Notes under the pieces: model-generated
The model's input: only the letters and a program-made list of their open reading frames with translations
What the model was told of the DNA's origin: nothing
The model's database searches: none
Position numbers and translations under genes: made by a program
Shown here: one piece after another, positions 17,267 to 26,156 of the stretch
Position numbering within the stretch: position 1 is the stretch's first letter
Layout: each line of letters opens with the position of its first letter
Source of the DNA: an uncultured Clostridia bacterium
GTDB lineage: Bacteria; Bacillota; Clostridia; Christensenellales; Borkfalkiaceae
Length of the DNA: 36,204 bases
Direction: 5' to 3'
Assembly: GCA_934230055.1 (NCBI GenBank)
Contig: CAKQEE010000001.1
Span: 1-36,204 of the forward strand

Positions 17267-17301
17267 GAATAGCGATAAATGTGTGATTGAAAGGCTATTC
17301 G
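17267..17301 (+). promoter_or_regulatory. Candidate AraC-protein operator of the transporter operon
   Basis: The 13-mer GAATAGCGATAAA (17267-17279), shared with the rhamnosidase promoter, ends 7 nt before the -35. In addition CGAATAGC (17266-17273) is repeated in inverted form as GCTATTCG (17294-17301), overlapping the promoter spacer. Position just upstream of and overlapping the -35 suits an AraC-type activator. Confidence 0.5.
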
Positions 17302-17315
17302 GTGCGTGTTAAAAT
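17287..17315 (+). promoter_or_regulatory. Sigma-70-type promoter of the transporter operon
   Basis: TTGAAA (17287-17292), 17-bp spacer, TAAAAT (17310-17315). Transcription would start near 17322, leaving a leader of about 85 nt before the ATG at 17408. Confidence 0.65.
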
Positions 17316-17333
17316 TTAATCGGAAAATCGGGG

Positions 17334-17370
17334 AGGGGTATACCCCTTTCTCGGGGCTTGCGCCCCGAGA
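17334..17370 (+). promoter_or_regulatory. Palindrome and hairpin in the transporter operon leader
   Basis: AGGGGTATACCCCT (17334-17347) is a perfect 14-nt palindrome, immediately followed by a 9-bp hairpin TCTCGGGGC/GCCCCGAGA (17349-17370) with a 4-nt loop. Both lie inside the predicted leader, 37 nt or more before the start codon. The palindrome could be an operator; the hairpin could affect mRNA stability or translation. Confidence 0.5.
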
Positions 17371-17407
17371 AATCCCGCTTATCCGCATAACAATAAAAAG
17401 GAGTCAG

Positions 17408-19135
17408 ATGAAAATGGCAAAAAAATTGAAAACGATATTAGCGACGGTTCTTGCCGCGGTCACCGCTTTCGGCGTTTGTGCGTGCGGCGGCGGAAACGAA
17501 GATAACGGCGGCGGAGGCGGCAGCACTCCCGCGGATTCTACGAAAACCTATCTCGACGTAGGCGTTTTCGACGCGGGTCTCGGCACTACTTACTTCGACG
17601 CAATGAAAAAGGATTTCGAGGCGTATTATGCGGACGCTCAATTCGAGGAAGGAAAAACGGGCGTTGTGATTCGCGAGAGAAAAAAGAGTACCGATTTCAA
17701 TCCTACGAATCTCAAACAGTCTATGAAGGACCTCGAACCCGTTCTTTATTTTCTCGATCACGGCGCGTACGAGGATTTTACTTCCGAAGGGCTTCTTGCG
17801 GACGTAACCGACGTTATGACCGACAAATATCTCGACGAGGACGGCAATCTTGCGGCGGATACCGGAAAAGCGGCGACGCAATCTCCCGAAGATATTATGT
17901 ATGAGGGATATTCCGAAGTATTTAAAAAGAACGGACGTTACTATGCCGTTCCGTTTATGCTTTCCGTTCCCGGTATTATATACGACGCGGATTTATTCGG
18001 AGAGAGCGGTTGGTACTTTAAAAAAGACGGTAAAATCGGCGCGTATACGGAAGACCTTGAGGCGGGTAACTGTTCTGCGGGACCCGACGGTAAAGAAGGC
18101 ACTTTGGACGACGGTCTTCCCGCGACTTGGGGCGATTTTCTCACTCTTCTCGAAAGAATAAGAGGAACATGCACGCCGTTTGCCTGGGCGGAATCTCCCA
18201 GTACCTATCAGCTTTCGAGACTTTTCAACGTTTTCTGGGCTAACTACGAGGGTTACGACGACTTTATGCTTAACTACACGTTAAAAGGCGAAGACGGCAC
18301 TCTCGGAGAAATAAACGAAAACAACTTTATAAAGCTTCTGGATCAGGAAGGCAGAAAGGCTGCCATCAAGGCGTTTTACGATATAACGAAGAATAAAGAC
18401 AACTACACGGCGGGATCCGTTCCCGGCGGCGGAAACGACAATCAGATTGCCGAAGACGAATTTATTCAGAGCCACAGCTTCGGTAAAAGAGTGGCGATGT
18501 TCGTGGAAAACAGCTATTGGGAGCAGGAAGCGAGAGACACTTTCGATAAGGAAAAACCGCAGAGCGTATGGGGCTATGGCAAGAGGAACTTTAAGTATAT
18601 GCCCGTGCCGAGATTCGTCGGGGTAGACGGCATAAAAGATCAGACCAATACCGAACGCGTTATTCCCGCGTCTTATTCCGAAAGTTACATTTGCATGAGC
18701 GCGAAGAACGCCAACAAAAACGTGGAAGTTCAGGCAAAGGTCGCAAAGTTGTTCATAAAATTCGTTCAGCAAAGATCTCAGCTCGCAAAGTTTACGGCGA
18801 ACACGGGGTGCATAAGACCTTATAATTACACCGCTACGGAAGAAGAGCTTGCTCTCTGCACGCCGTATGCGCAAAGCATTCTTAAACTTATAGAAGAAGG
18901 CGCGCGCCTTGCTCCTAACCTTGCGATAGGAACGAAACGTCGCTTATATACCGGCGAAACAGGCTTTAATGAAAGCAATAACGGTTTCGGGTTCGTTACG
19001 TTGATCGGTCAAACCAGAGCGGATAATCCGTTCACTTATTTCTATAAGCAACCCTCGAAGAGCGTCCGGAACGCATTCGACGATATGAAAGAAAGACTTA
19101 CGGCTATTATGAGAGAAGCCGGCGCGATAAAATAA
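17408..19135 (+). CDS. Sugar ABC importer, substrate-binding lipoprotein
   Basis: The 575-residue protein starts at 17408 behind AAAGGAG; an in-frame ATG two codons later is equally possible. The lipoprotein signal has lipobox VCAC, followed by a Gly-rich linker that tethers the binding domain to the membrane. The mature part has solute-binding features: a DVGVFDAGLGTTYFD opening strand, an EDFTSEGLLADVTD segment, and FVENSYWEQEA and a late NTGCIRPYNY hinge-type motif. At 575 residues it is longer than simple sugar-binding proteins and resembles those binding oligosaccharides. It is the first gene of the operon; two permease genes follow. No ATPase gene is present, so a shared MsmX-type ATPase elsewhere is expected, as is common for CUT1 importers in Bacillota. 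Confidence 0.92.
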   Translation: MKMAKKLKTILATVLAAVTAFGVCACGGGNEDNGGGGGSTPADSTKTYLDVGVFDAGLGTTYFDAMKKDFEAYYADAQFEEGKTGVVIRERKKSTDFNPTNLKQSMKDLEPVLYFLDHGAYEDFTSEGLLADVTDVMTDKYLDEDGNLAADTGKAATQSPEDIMYEGYSEVFKKNGRYYAVPFMLSVPGIIYDADLFGESGWYFKKDGKIGAYTEDLEAGNCSAGPDGKEGTLDDGLPATWGDFLTLLERIRGTCTPFAWAESPSTYQLSRLFNVFWANYEGYDDFMLNYTLKGEDGTLGEINENNFIKLLDQEGRKAAIKAFYDITKNKDNYTAGSVPGGGNDNQIAEDEFIQSHSFGKRVAMFVENSYWEQEARDTFDKEKPQSVWGYGKRNFKYMPVPRFVGVDGIKDQTNTERVIPASYSESYICMSAKNANKNVEVQAKVAKLFIKFVQQRSQLAKFTANTGCIRPYNYTATEEELALCTPYAQSILKLIEEGARLAPNLAIGTKRRLYTGETGFNESNNGFGFVTLIGQTRADNPFTYFYKQPSKSVRNAFDDMKERLTAIMREAGAIK

Positions 19136-19205
19136 AAAAGCCGCGGATACGGAAAATCCGTAAACGACACACATCAGCAATAGATATAAACCGAAAAGGG
19201 CGTAT

Positions 19206-20210
19206 ATGAAAGAAAAAACTTCTTCTCCCCGCGGAATCAGATGGTTTTTTTACGATATTAAAGTAAAACTGTTCGGACGGTCGGGACAAACAAAAAAGAA
19301 TAAAATTTACAACAAAAAAGCAGGAAATAGCGTATTCTTATTTTTCTTTCTGCTTTTTCCCGTCGTACAGTTTCTGATTTTTTACGTCGGCGTTGCGTCG
19401 AACACACTTAAACTCGCGTTCCAGATTTTTAAGCCCGAATCGCAGTCATATTCTTTTTCGCTTGAAACGTTTTCCAACGTGTTCAAGGATTTTTTCGTGA
19501 ACGGCGAAATGTCGCTTCTCGTAAAAAATTCCGCAATACAATTTATTACGGGGCTTCTTATCGGTATGCCGCTTCAGGTTATGGTGGCGTATTGCGTGTT
19601 CAAAAAAGTTCCGCTTGCGAGCGCTTATAAAATCATTCTCTTTTTGCCGAACATTATTTCGAGCCTCGTTTTCGTTATATGCGGCAGAGCGTTGATTCAG
19701 CGCGGATTGCCCGTGCTTTTGGGAAATCCCGAACTGCGCCTTTTGGACAGATACAGCTCTTCGAGTTTTTATTCGGTGTTGATTTTCGGAATGTGGATGA
19801 GCTTTGCCAACGGGCTTATCATATATCTTTCCGCGATGTGCAGTATATCGAAAGATATTTTAGAGTACGGCGAACTCGAGCAGATGTCTTCTTTCAAAGA
19901 ATTCTGGTATGTAGTTCTTCCGTCGATTTTTCCGACTATCATAACGTATATCATCGTTGCGATAGCGGGTTTTTTCACAAACTACGGGCATTTCTATTCG
20001 TTTTACGGCGGGGAAGGCGGCGCAAAACAGGAGTTTTCCACTCTCGGCTTCTACTTCTTCGTAAAAGTCGCGGGGGGAAGAAATACCGTTCCTTACAAGG
20101 GCGACTTCCCGTTCGTTGCGGCGGCGGGCATACTGTTTACCGCAATAGTCGCGCCGATAACGCTTTTAACCAAGCATTTGCTTGAAAAGTACGGACCGAG
20201 CGAGGATTAA
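19206..20210 (+). CDS. Sugar ABC importer permease 1 (MalF/LplB-like)
   Basis: The 334-residue inner-membrane protein begins with an unusually long basic cytoplasmic stretch (about 45 residues) before the first membrane segment (FLFFFLLFPVVQFLIFY) and has about six segments in all. The EAA-type coupling loop, which contacts the ATPase, is at about 219-240 (EYGELEQMSSFKEFWYVVLP), a degenerate form of EAAxxDGA. It pairs with the permease encoded 3 nt downstream. Start supported by AAAAGGG 6-7 nt upstream. It is a CUT1 importer component; the substrate is not determined by sequence. Confidence 0.92.
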   Translation: MKEKTSSPRGIRWFFYDIKVKLFGRSGQTKKNKIYNKKAGNSVFLFFFLLFPVVQFLIFYVGVASNTLKLAFQIFKPESQSYSFSLETFSNVFKDFFVNGEMSLLVKNSAIQFITGLLIGMPLQVMVAYCVFKKVPLASAYKIILFLPNIISSLVFVICGRALIQRGLPVLLGNPELRLLDRYSSSSFYSVLIFGMWMSFANGLIIYLSAMCSISKDILEYGELEQMSSFKEFWYVVLPSIFPTIITYIIVAIAGFFTNYGHFYSFYGGEGGAKQEFSTLGFYFFVKVAGGRNTVPYKGDFPFVAAAGILFTAIVAPITLLTKHLLEKYGPSED

Positions 20211-20213
20211 GTT

Positions 20214-21104
20214 ATGAATATCGAAAAAAGAAAAAATAAAATTGCTCGCAGAATGGACGCCTTTCAGATAATTTTATACGTTATCGTTTCGCTTTACTGT
20301 CTGTCTATGATTTACGTCCTCTTTTTCGGGCTTATCAACTCCGTGAAAGACCCCACCGATTTCAGGGTTATGAATCCTTTCGGACTTCCGTCTTCTGAAT
20401 TCGGCTGGCATTTTGAAAATTACAAGACGGTATTTGACGAATTCAGCGTTTCCACGATAGGCGGGAAAGACGTTTATCTGCTCGAAATGCTCTGGAACTC
20501 TTTCGCATACGCGGTGCTTATGTCGCTGTTCTGTATGGCTACGCAGATTATAACCGCTTACGCCATAGCGAAATATGATTTCAGGTTCAAAACGTTGTTA
20601 TACGGCGTGGCTGTCGTCGTTATGCTTCTTCCGATAATCGGCTCTCTCGCCGCGGAGGTTCAGATAGCGGACGCATTGCACATTTCAAACAATCTGATAG
20701 GCGTTTGCATTATGCGCTGTAAATATCCGGGGCTGTATTTTCTCGTATTTTACGCGACGTTCAAGGGGATTTCGTGGACGTATGCGGAAGCGGCGCAGAT
20801 AGACGGGGCAGGGCATTTCAGAATCTTTATAGAAGTTATGCTGCCGCTCGTAAGAAGCACTATTTTTGCGGTATTCATTCTTTTGTTTATCGAAAACTGG
20901 AACGACTATTACACACCGATGATCTTTTTAAGAGAAGCGCCCACCATTTCTTACGGACTTTTCAGCTTTCAGTCGGAGACTTCGGTAAGAGATCCTTTGA
21001 AGCTCGCTTCGAGTATTCTTGCGTGTATTCCCGTTCTCATCGTGTTCGTTGCGTTTAAGGATAAAATTATGGGCAACGTTACGATGGGCGGAATTAAAGG
21101 CTGA
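20214..21104 (+). CDS. Sugar ABC importer permease 2 (MalG-like)
   Basis: The 296-residue protein has six predicted membrane segments and a well-kept EAA loop, YAEAAQIDGAGHFRIF followed by LP, at about 188-212, where the ATPase docks. The ATG lies 3 nt after the stop of the first permease gene, with the ribosome binding site (GAGG) inside that gene, so translation is probably coupled. This equimolar coupling fits a heterodimeric channel. The next gene starts 20 nt downstream. Confidence 0.94.
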   Translation: MNIEKRKNKIARRMDAFQIILYVIVSLYCLSMIYVLFFGLINSVKDPTDFRVMNPFGLPSSEFGWHFENYKTVFDEFSVSTIGGKDVYLLEMLWNSFAYAVLMSLFCMATQIITAYAIAKYDFRFKTLLYGVAVVVMLLPIIGSLAAEVQIADALHISNNLIGVCIMRCKYPGLYFLVFYATFKGISWTYAEAAQIDGAGHFRIFIEVMLPLVRSTIFAVFILLFIENWNDYYTPMIFLREAPTISYGLFSFQSETSVRDPLKLASSILACIPVLIVFVAFKDKIMGNVTMGGIKG

Positions 21105-21124
21105 TTTTCGGCAGGAGTAAAGTG

Positions 21125-23119
21125 ATGAATAAAAAATTATCTTATATAAAAACGATATTGACAGTAATCGCGATAGCGGCGTTCTGCATGGGAGCGGCGG
21201 GATTTGCCGTATCTGCTTTCGCTGCGGAGAGAAACGTTTCTTCCGTAACCATAGAAATAGATTACGGCGATTACGACGGGAAGAATTTGCCCAAGGGTAA
21301 AGCGGGCAAGTCTTATCCCGTTTTCGGCTGCGTTGCAACCGACGACGAAGGCGCGGCGGCAAACGAAGTAAGAATTACCGTGAAGAATCCCGAAGGACGG
21401 ATCGTTCAGCAAAAGGGCAGAAGATTCGAGACCGACTCCGTCGGCGAATATACGATAGAATACGTTGCGATAAGCGGATATATGACCGCAACGGAAACGA
21501 TAAAAATTTTCGTCGAAGAATATTCCGATACGATAGTTTACGACGATAACGGAGAAAACGTTCCCTCCGCCGCACAGACAGGTCTTGTCGTTACGGCGGA
21601 TTTCGGCACGTTCTCGGGCGGCGTCGGCGATTTGGAGCTGAAAACGGTTTTAACGCTCGATAAATCCGCAATCGCGCTCAAAGCTACCGGAACGGGCGTT
21701 TATTTCGTTCCCGAAAAACAAGGTCTTTACGAGATAAGCTATGTCGCGACGGATTTCGTAGGCGACGAAAAAGCGGTTACGAAAACCATAGAAGTAAAAG
21801 ATTCCGCCGCGCCCGTCGTGGCAAAACCTTCCGTTCCCGCTTCCGTAATAAGCGGAGAAACGCTCGAACTTCCTTTAACGAACGGCATTTTGTATAAAAA
21901 CGGCGACAAATATTATTTGCCCGTAAAAGTTTATTTCGACGGTAAAACGGTCGGCGCGGATATGAAAATAGAAAACGTCGGCGCGGGCAGACATACCGTT
22001 AAATACGTTTGCGAAAATCCGGACGAGGCGGGAGCGAAAACCGAATACGAGTTCAATCTTACCGGAAAGGAAAGAACTGTTGAAGACGGCGCGAGACTAT
22101 TCGATAATTACTTCGATTTTTATAATTGCGAACCGTTTACCGGCGGAGACAAAGATTATACTGTAAGAATAGATAAAACCGAAAAGGCGACTTTTGCGTT
22201 TTCTCGAAAAATACCCGTTTCTTATCTCAATTTCGACATAAGCACCAAAGCGGGCGTTGCCGATTATTCCGGTCTTTATTTCGTGCTGACCGATTCCGAA
22301 AATGCGGAAGACTGCGTCAGAATAAAGATAAAACGGCTTTCATCTTATTCTAACCTTTATCTTTCTTACAACGACGAAACGAGAACCGTTACGAACGCGG
22401 ATACCGGCGCGGTTATAGAGGAAATAAAGAATTATGCGGACGGCAGAACGTTTGAAGGGTTCAAAAGCGGAAAAGCTTACGTTTCTTTCGAGATAAACGA
22501 CGTAAAAAAAGCCGTTGAATTTTCTCTTAAAAAGGTCGCCTCGGGCATAATCACCACCGATTCCGAGGACTACGCTTCGCCGGTGTTTATGCCGCACGAC
22601 GATTTCAGAGCGGTGTATATTTCCTATATCGGGCACAGCGTATATCTGCCGAAGCTCAGCGCGTTCGACCTTCTGGATCCCGACGTTAAAATCACTCTTA
22701 AAATATACGACGAAGAGAGTAAGGTATACGAAGGAGAAGGCGGATATAATCTCGAAATAACGAAGAGCGGCGAATATATAGCGGAATACGTCGCCATAGA
22801 CGAAAACGGCAACAAGAAGACGCAAATGTGTTCTATAACCGTCGGCGATATGGTTTCGCCCGTAATAAGCGTCGCGGATATAAAGGGCGTGGTTTCCGTG
22901 GGTGAAGAATTAACTCTTCCCGTGGCGGAAATAACCGATAACGACACCCCTTCGGAAGATATTTTATCTTACGTTTATGTTATAAAGGGCAACAATCGCA
23001 AGGAGTTTGCGGGGGGAACTTATAAGTTTACCGAAGCAGGCGAATATATCGTAAGATATGTCGCGTACGACGCAAATCAGAATTTCGCCGTAGTGGAATT
23101 TAAGATTATCTGCAAATAA
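21125..23119 (+). CDS. Secreted Ig-like / jelly-roll multidomain protein
   Basis: The ATG at 21125 is preferred to the GTG three bases earlier because of spacing from AGGAG. The 664-residue product has a signal peptide cut after AFA (about residue 33) and no lipobox. It is then all beta: Ig-like domains at about 40-125 and 130-235 (each ending in GEYTIEYVA- or GLYEISYVA-type strands), a central segment of about 190 residues (335-520) that looks like a jelly-roll carbohydrate-binding module, and two more Ig-like domains (about 520-590, 590-664) ending GEYIVRYVAYD. No anchor or catalytic motif is evident. Its place between the importer genes and a DUF4838 lipoprotein suggests a role in binding the glycan outside the cell. 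Family assignment is structural guesswork. Confidence 0.82.
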   Translation: MNKKLSYIKTILTVIAIAAFCMGAAGFAVSAFAAERNVSSVTIEIDYGDYDGKNLPKGKAGKSYPVFGCVATDDEGAAANEVRITVKNPEGRIVQQKGRRFETDSVGEYTIEYVAISGYMTATETIKIFVEEYSDTIVYDDNGENVPSAAQTGLVVTADFGTFSGGVGDLELKTVLTLDKSAIALKATGTGVYFVPEKQGLYEISYVATDFVGDEKAVTKTIEVKDSAAPVVAKPSVPASVISGETLELPLTNGILYKNGDKYYLPVKVYFDGKTVGADMKIENVGAGRHTVKYVCENPDEAGAKTEYEFNLTGKERTVEDGARLFDNYFDFYNCEPFTGGDKDYTVRIDKTEKATFAFSRKIPVSYLNFDISTKAGVADYSGLYFVLTDSENAEDCVRIKIKRLSSYSNLYLSYNDETRTVTNADTGAVIEEIKNYADGRTFEGFKSGKAYVSFEINDVKKAVEFSLKKVASGIITTDSEDYASPVFMPHDDFRAVYISYIGHSVYLPKLSAFDLLDPDVKITLKIYDEESKVYEGEGGYNLEITKSGEYIAEYVAIDENGNKKTQMCSITVGDMVSPVISVADIKGVVSVGEELTLPVAEITDNDTPSEDILSYVYVIKGNNRKEFAGGTYKFTEAGEYIVRYVAYDANQNFAVVEFKIICK

Positions 23120-23133
23120 GGAGGAAGAAAAAA

Positions 23134-25485
23134 ATGAAGAAAATATTGATTTTCGTTTTATGCGCGCTGACAGCGTTCGGCACCTCCTTTTCTGCGGGCT
23201 GCGCAAAAGAAGGACAGGCTATGCTCGGCGGTGAACCCGTTTCGATTGCGGATTCCGAGGAATATCTCGTTAAAGACGGCGCAAGCGATTATAAAATAGT
23301 GTTAAGCGCAAACGCTTCAAAAACGGAAAAATACGCGGCGGAAGAACTCAGATATTTTATAGAAAAATCCACTGCCGTAAAGCTTCCGATAGATTCCGAC
23401 GCGAACGTTGCGCATAATAATAAAGGTAAATATATTTCGGTCGGACAAAACGAGCTTTTAGCCGCGGAAAAGGACATAACGACCGATTACGACGAGCTCG
23501 GACAGAACGGCGTTACCGTAAATACCAAGGATAACTGCGTGTATATTTCGGGCGCGACTGAAAACGGCACTCTTTTTGCGGTTTACAGATTCCTGCACTA
23601 TCAGATAGGTTACGAAGCGTACGCTTACGACTGCGTGGAAGTAAATTATTACAGAACGCTCAAACTCAAAGATTTCAGTTATAAATACGTTCCGTCGCTC
23701 GGGCTTGTCACTGCAGAAGACGCGGAGCTTTCCGGCGAAGGCAAGGTAAAAGAAGCGATGAGAATGTACGATTACGCTTCTAAAAACGGCGGCTACGATC
23801 TTAACGGCAATCTTTATAACGGACTCTGGTGCCATACTATGCCTTATATCGTGACGAACACTCTTGACGGCGGCAGAGTTTTAGACGCGGAAAACGCGGA
23901 AAAAGTCGCTAAATTCGAGCCGTATAAGGCAAATTACGAAAGGGATAAAGAAGGAAATTACGTTCCGAAGTCTTCTTTTTCAGAAGAAGAATCGGCGTAT
24001 TACGCGAACTTCCTTAAAGGGTTCGATAAAGCCGCGCAGAGATTGTTTTCCTCTACGAGTTCTTACGCAGATCCCTTGGACGACGAAGTAGTCAATCTCT
24101 ATAACTATATATACGATTTAAATAACAACGTAGTACCGCAATTCGTACGCGAAACGACCGTCAACGACGAGGGGAAAGAAATTCCCGTGATAAAAGACGG
24201 CAATTACGTTTACAAAACGGATAAAGAGGGTAATCCCGTACTCGTAACCGACGAAAACGGCGATCCCGTTTCCGACGTGGCGGGATATACCGCATACGAA
24301 AACGGCTGGAACGCCTGTTACGACGGCGGTTCTTATCACGTCGGTTCGGAGTGGCAGAAAAACGTTAAAAAAATAAGACTCTGGAACAACAGTCAGGTTT
24401 GTTATTCCAAAAAAGAAGCGGCGGAGCTTGCGGCGAAAACGCTTATAGATAAATTCGTCAATACCGCCAACGGTCCGTATATTATGCTCGGAGTAACCGA
24501 CGGCACGGGTTCGTGCGACTGCGAAGATTGCAGGAACGGAGAAGCCTTATACGGTGGACCTTCCGGCTTGCAGATGCGCTTTATGAACGACGTCGCGAAC
24601 AGAGTGGAAAGCTATATGAAGCAGAACGGAATTGAGAAGAACATAGTTCTCGTTGCGTTTGCCTATTATTCATATCGCCGCCCGCCGGTAGTCGAGAAAA
24701 ACGGCGAATACGTTCCGGTGGACGAAAGCGTTATACCCAAGGGCGAAGGACTCGTTCAGGTCGGCGTTTTGTATACTCCGATAGAAGCCTGCTTTACCCA
24801 CCCCATAACGGACGACGGCACAACCTGCGACAACAACGCGCGTATCGCGGAAGAGATGAAAGCCTGGGCTTCGATTACCAAAAATCTTATGATGTATTCT
24901 TACGGTACGAATTTCAGCGCGTTCAAATACCATTTCAACAACTGGTCGCACATAGGCGATTCGATAAGGTTTTACGAAAGATGCGGGCTTAAATATTATT
25001 TCGAGCAGGCTTGCACGCAGAACGGAGTGTCTCCGATGTCTTCTATGCGCGCTTACGTCAGAGCCAAACTCGCGTGGAACTCATCTTACAACACCCGCGA
25101 CCTTATAAACGAGTTCATAACCCATTATTACGGCGAAGGCGCGGAAGGAGTGAGAAAATATTTTGAAGCGGTTATGGAAAACTTTGAAAGAATTTACCTG
25201 CTCGCGGGGACGGAAGATCAGAATATTTATTACAAAAAGATAACGAGCAGCGACTACTGGACGCGTCCGCTGCTTAAGGAACTCGAAAGCTATCTCGAAG
25301 CGGCGGATTACAAAATTTCCGCAGGCAGTTCCGCAGAAAAGGACGTGTATAAAGAAAGAGTGTTCAGAGAGTATTTCCTGCTTAAAGATAACGAATATAC
25401 CAAATATTCTTTCTACTTAAACAGCGAGGAATACGCGGCTTTGAAAGAGCTCGTTATGTACGGAAGAGAAAAATACAACGCATAA
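23134..25485 (+). CDS. DUF4838-family lipoprotein, probable surface glycoside-acting protein
   Basis: A perfect AAGGAGG precedes the start. Lipobox SAGC (Cys at about 23) gives a surface lipoprotein of 783 residues. About 45-165 resembles the alpha-glucuronidase/GH20-type N-terminal domain (KTEKYAAEELRYFIEKST). About 190-640 is the DUF4838 region, marked by GSCDCEDC (Cys461, 463, 466) followed by a conserved FMNDVANRV helix and the IVLVAFAYYSYRRPP strand. The rest is helical. DUF4838 proteins are found in glycan-utilisation loci of Bacteroidota and Bacillota, but their activity is poorly defined, so I give none. The Cys cluster might bind metal. It is in the transporter operon (14 nt after the previous stop) and likely acts on or binds the same glycan. 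Confidence 0.87.
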   Translation: MKKILIFVLCALTAFGTSFSAGCAKEGQAMLGGEPVSIADSEEYLVKDGASDYKIVLSANASKTEKYAAEELRYFIEKSTAVKLPIDSDANVAHNNKGKYISVGQNELLAAEKDITTDYDELGQNGVTVNTKDNCVYISGATENGTLFAVYRFLHYQIGYEAYAYDCVEVNYYRTLKLKDFSYKYVPSLGLVTAEDAELSGEGKVKEAMRMYDYASKNGGYDLNGNLYNGLWCHTMPYIVTNTLDGGRVLDAENAEKVAKFEPYKANYERDKEGNYVPKSSFSEEESAYYANFLKGFDKAAQRLFSSTSSYADPLDDEVVNLYNYIYDLNNNVVPQFVRETTVNDEGKEIPVIKDGNYVYKTDKEGNPVLVTDENGDPVSDVAGYTAYENGWNACYDGGSYHVGSEWQKNVKKIRLWNNSQVCYSKKEAAELAAKTLIDKFVNTANGPYIMLGVTDGTGSCDCEDCRNGEALYGGPSGLQMRFMNDVANRVESYMKQNGIEKNIVLVAFAYYSYRRPPVVEKNGEYVPVDESVIPKGEGLVQVGVLYTPIEACFTHPITDDGTTCDNNARIAEEMKAWASITKNLMMYSYGTNFSAFKYHFNNWSHIGDSIRFYERCGLKYYFEQACTQNGVSPMSSMRAYVRAKLAWNSSYNTRDLINEFITHYYGEGAEGVRKYFEAVMENFERIYLLAGTEDQNIYYKKITSSDYWTRPLLKELESYLEAADYKISAGSSAEKDVYKERVFREYFLLKDNEYTKYSFYLNSEEYAALKELVMYGREKYNA

Positions 25486-25507
25486 AACAGCAGGGAGAAA
25501 ACGAACA

Positions 25508-26146
25508 ATGGCTGATTTCAAAAGAATATTAAGTGTGTTTGTCGCGATAATCGCTTTGGCGGGAGCATGTTTTCTGACCGCCTGCGCGCCGAAAAAGGAA
25601 GAGAACGAAAACAGGAATGCCGAACGCAACGAAACTTACAGCTTTGCGATAAGCGCAACCGAACTGAATCTCGAAGCGGGGGAAAGCGAAAGACTGGAAT
25701 GTCGTTACGGCGACAAGAAAATAGTGTTTTCCACTTCGGACGAGAAAATCGCTACCGTTTCGGATAACGGCACGGTAACCGCCGTTTCCGCAGGCGTGGC
25801 GTATATAACGGCAAAGGCGGAAGGCGTTTCAGGCGCGGAAAAGATGTGTAAAGTTACCGTCGTAAAGAACGTCTATTCGGTTAAAATCGCAGGCGATTCG
25901 GTTGTTACGGCAGTGCTTGCGGGTTCGAGCGTAACGCTCGATTTTGCGGCGGTCGTTTATAAAAACGGCGAACGGTCTTCTCTTAACGTAAAATTTTCGG
26001 TAAGTCCCTCGGACGCGGAAACGGAGATAAGAGAAAATACCGCGAGAGTCACGTTTTCTTCCGCAGGAACGTACGTCGTTAAAGCGGAGTACGCAAACGT
26101 TTCCGCAAGCGTTACGGTAAACGTAATCGATTCGATAGCGCGTTAG
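25508..26146 (+). CDS. BIG2-domain lipoprotein (212 aa)
   Basis: The signal ends in lipobox LTAC (Cys at about 23). Residues about 45-120 are a bacterial Ig-like group 2 (BIG2) domain with the typical VFSTSDEKIATVSDNGTVTA and GVAYITAKAEG strands; a second Ig-like domain fills about 122-210. The next gene's N-terminal 200 residues have the same two-domain order, so the two are probably related by duplication, with this one lacking the leucine-rich-repeat part. AGGGAG supports the start. Such domains act as surface spacers or binding modules; a specific role is unknown. Confidence 0.87.
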   Translation: MADFKRILSVFVAIIALAGACFLTACAPKKEENENRNAERNETYSFAISATELNLEAGESERLECRYGDKKIVFSTSDEKIATVSDNGTVTAVSAGVAYITAKAEGVSGAEKMCKVTVVKNVYSVKIAGDSVVTAVLAGSSVTLDFAAVVYKNGERSSLNVKFSVSPSDAETEIRENTARVTFSSAGTYVVKAEYANVSASVTVNVIDSIAR

Positions 26147-26156
26147 GGGGCGGCGT

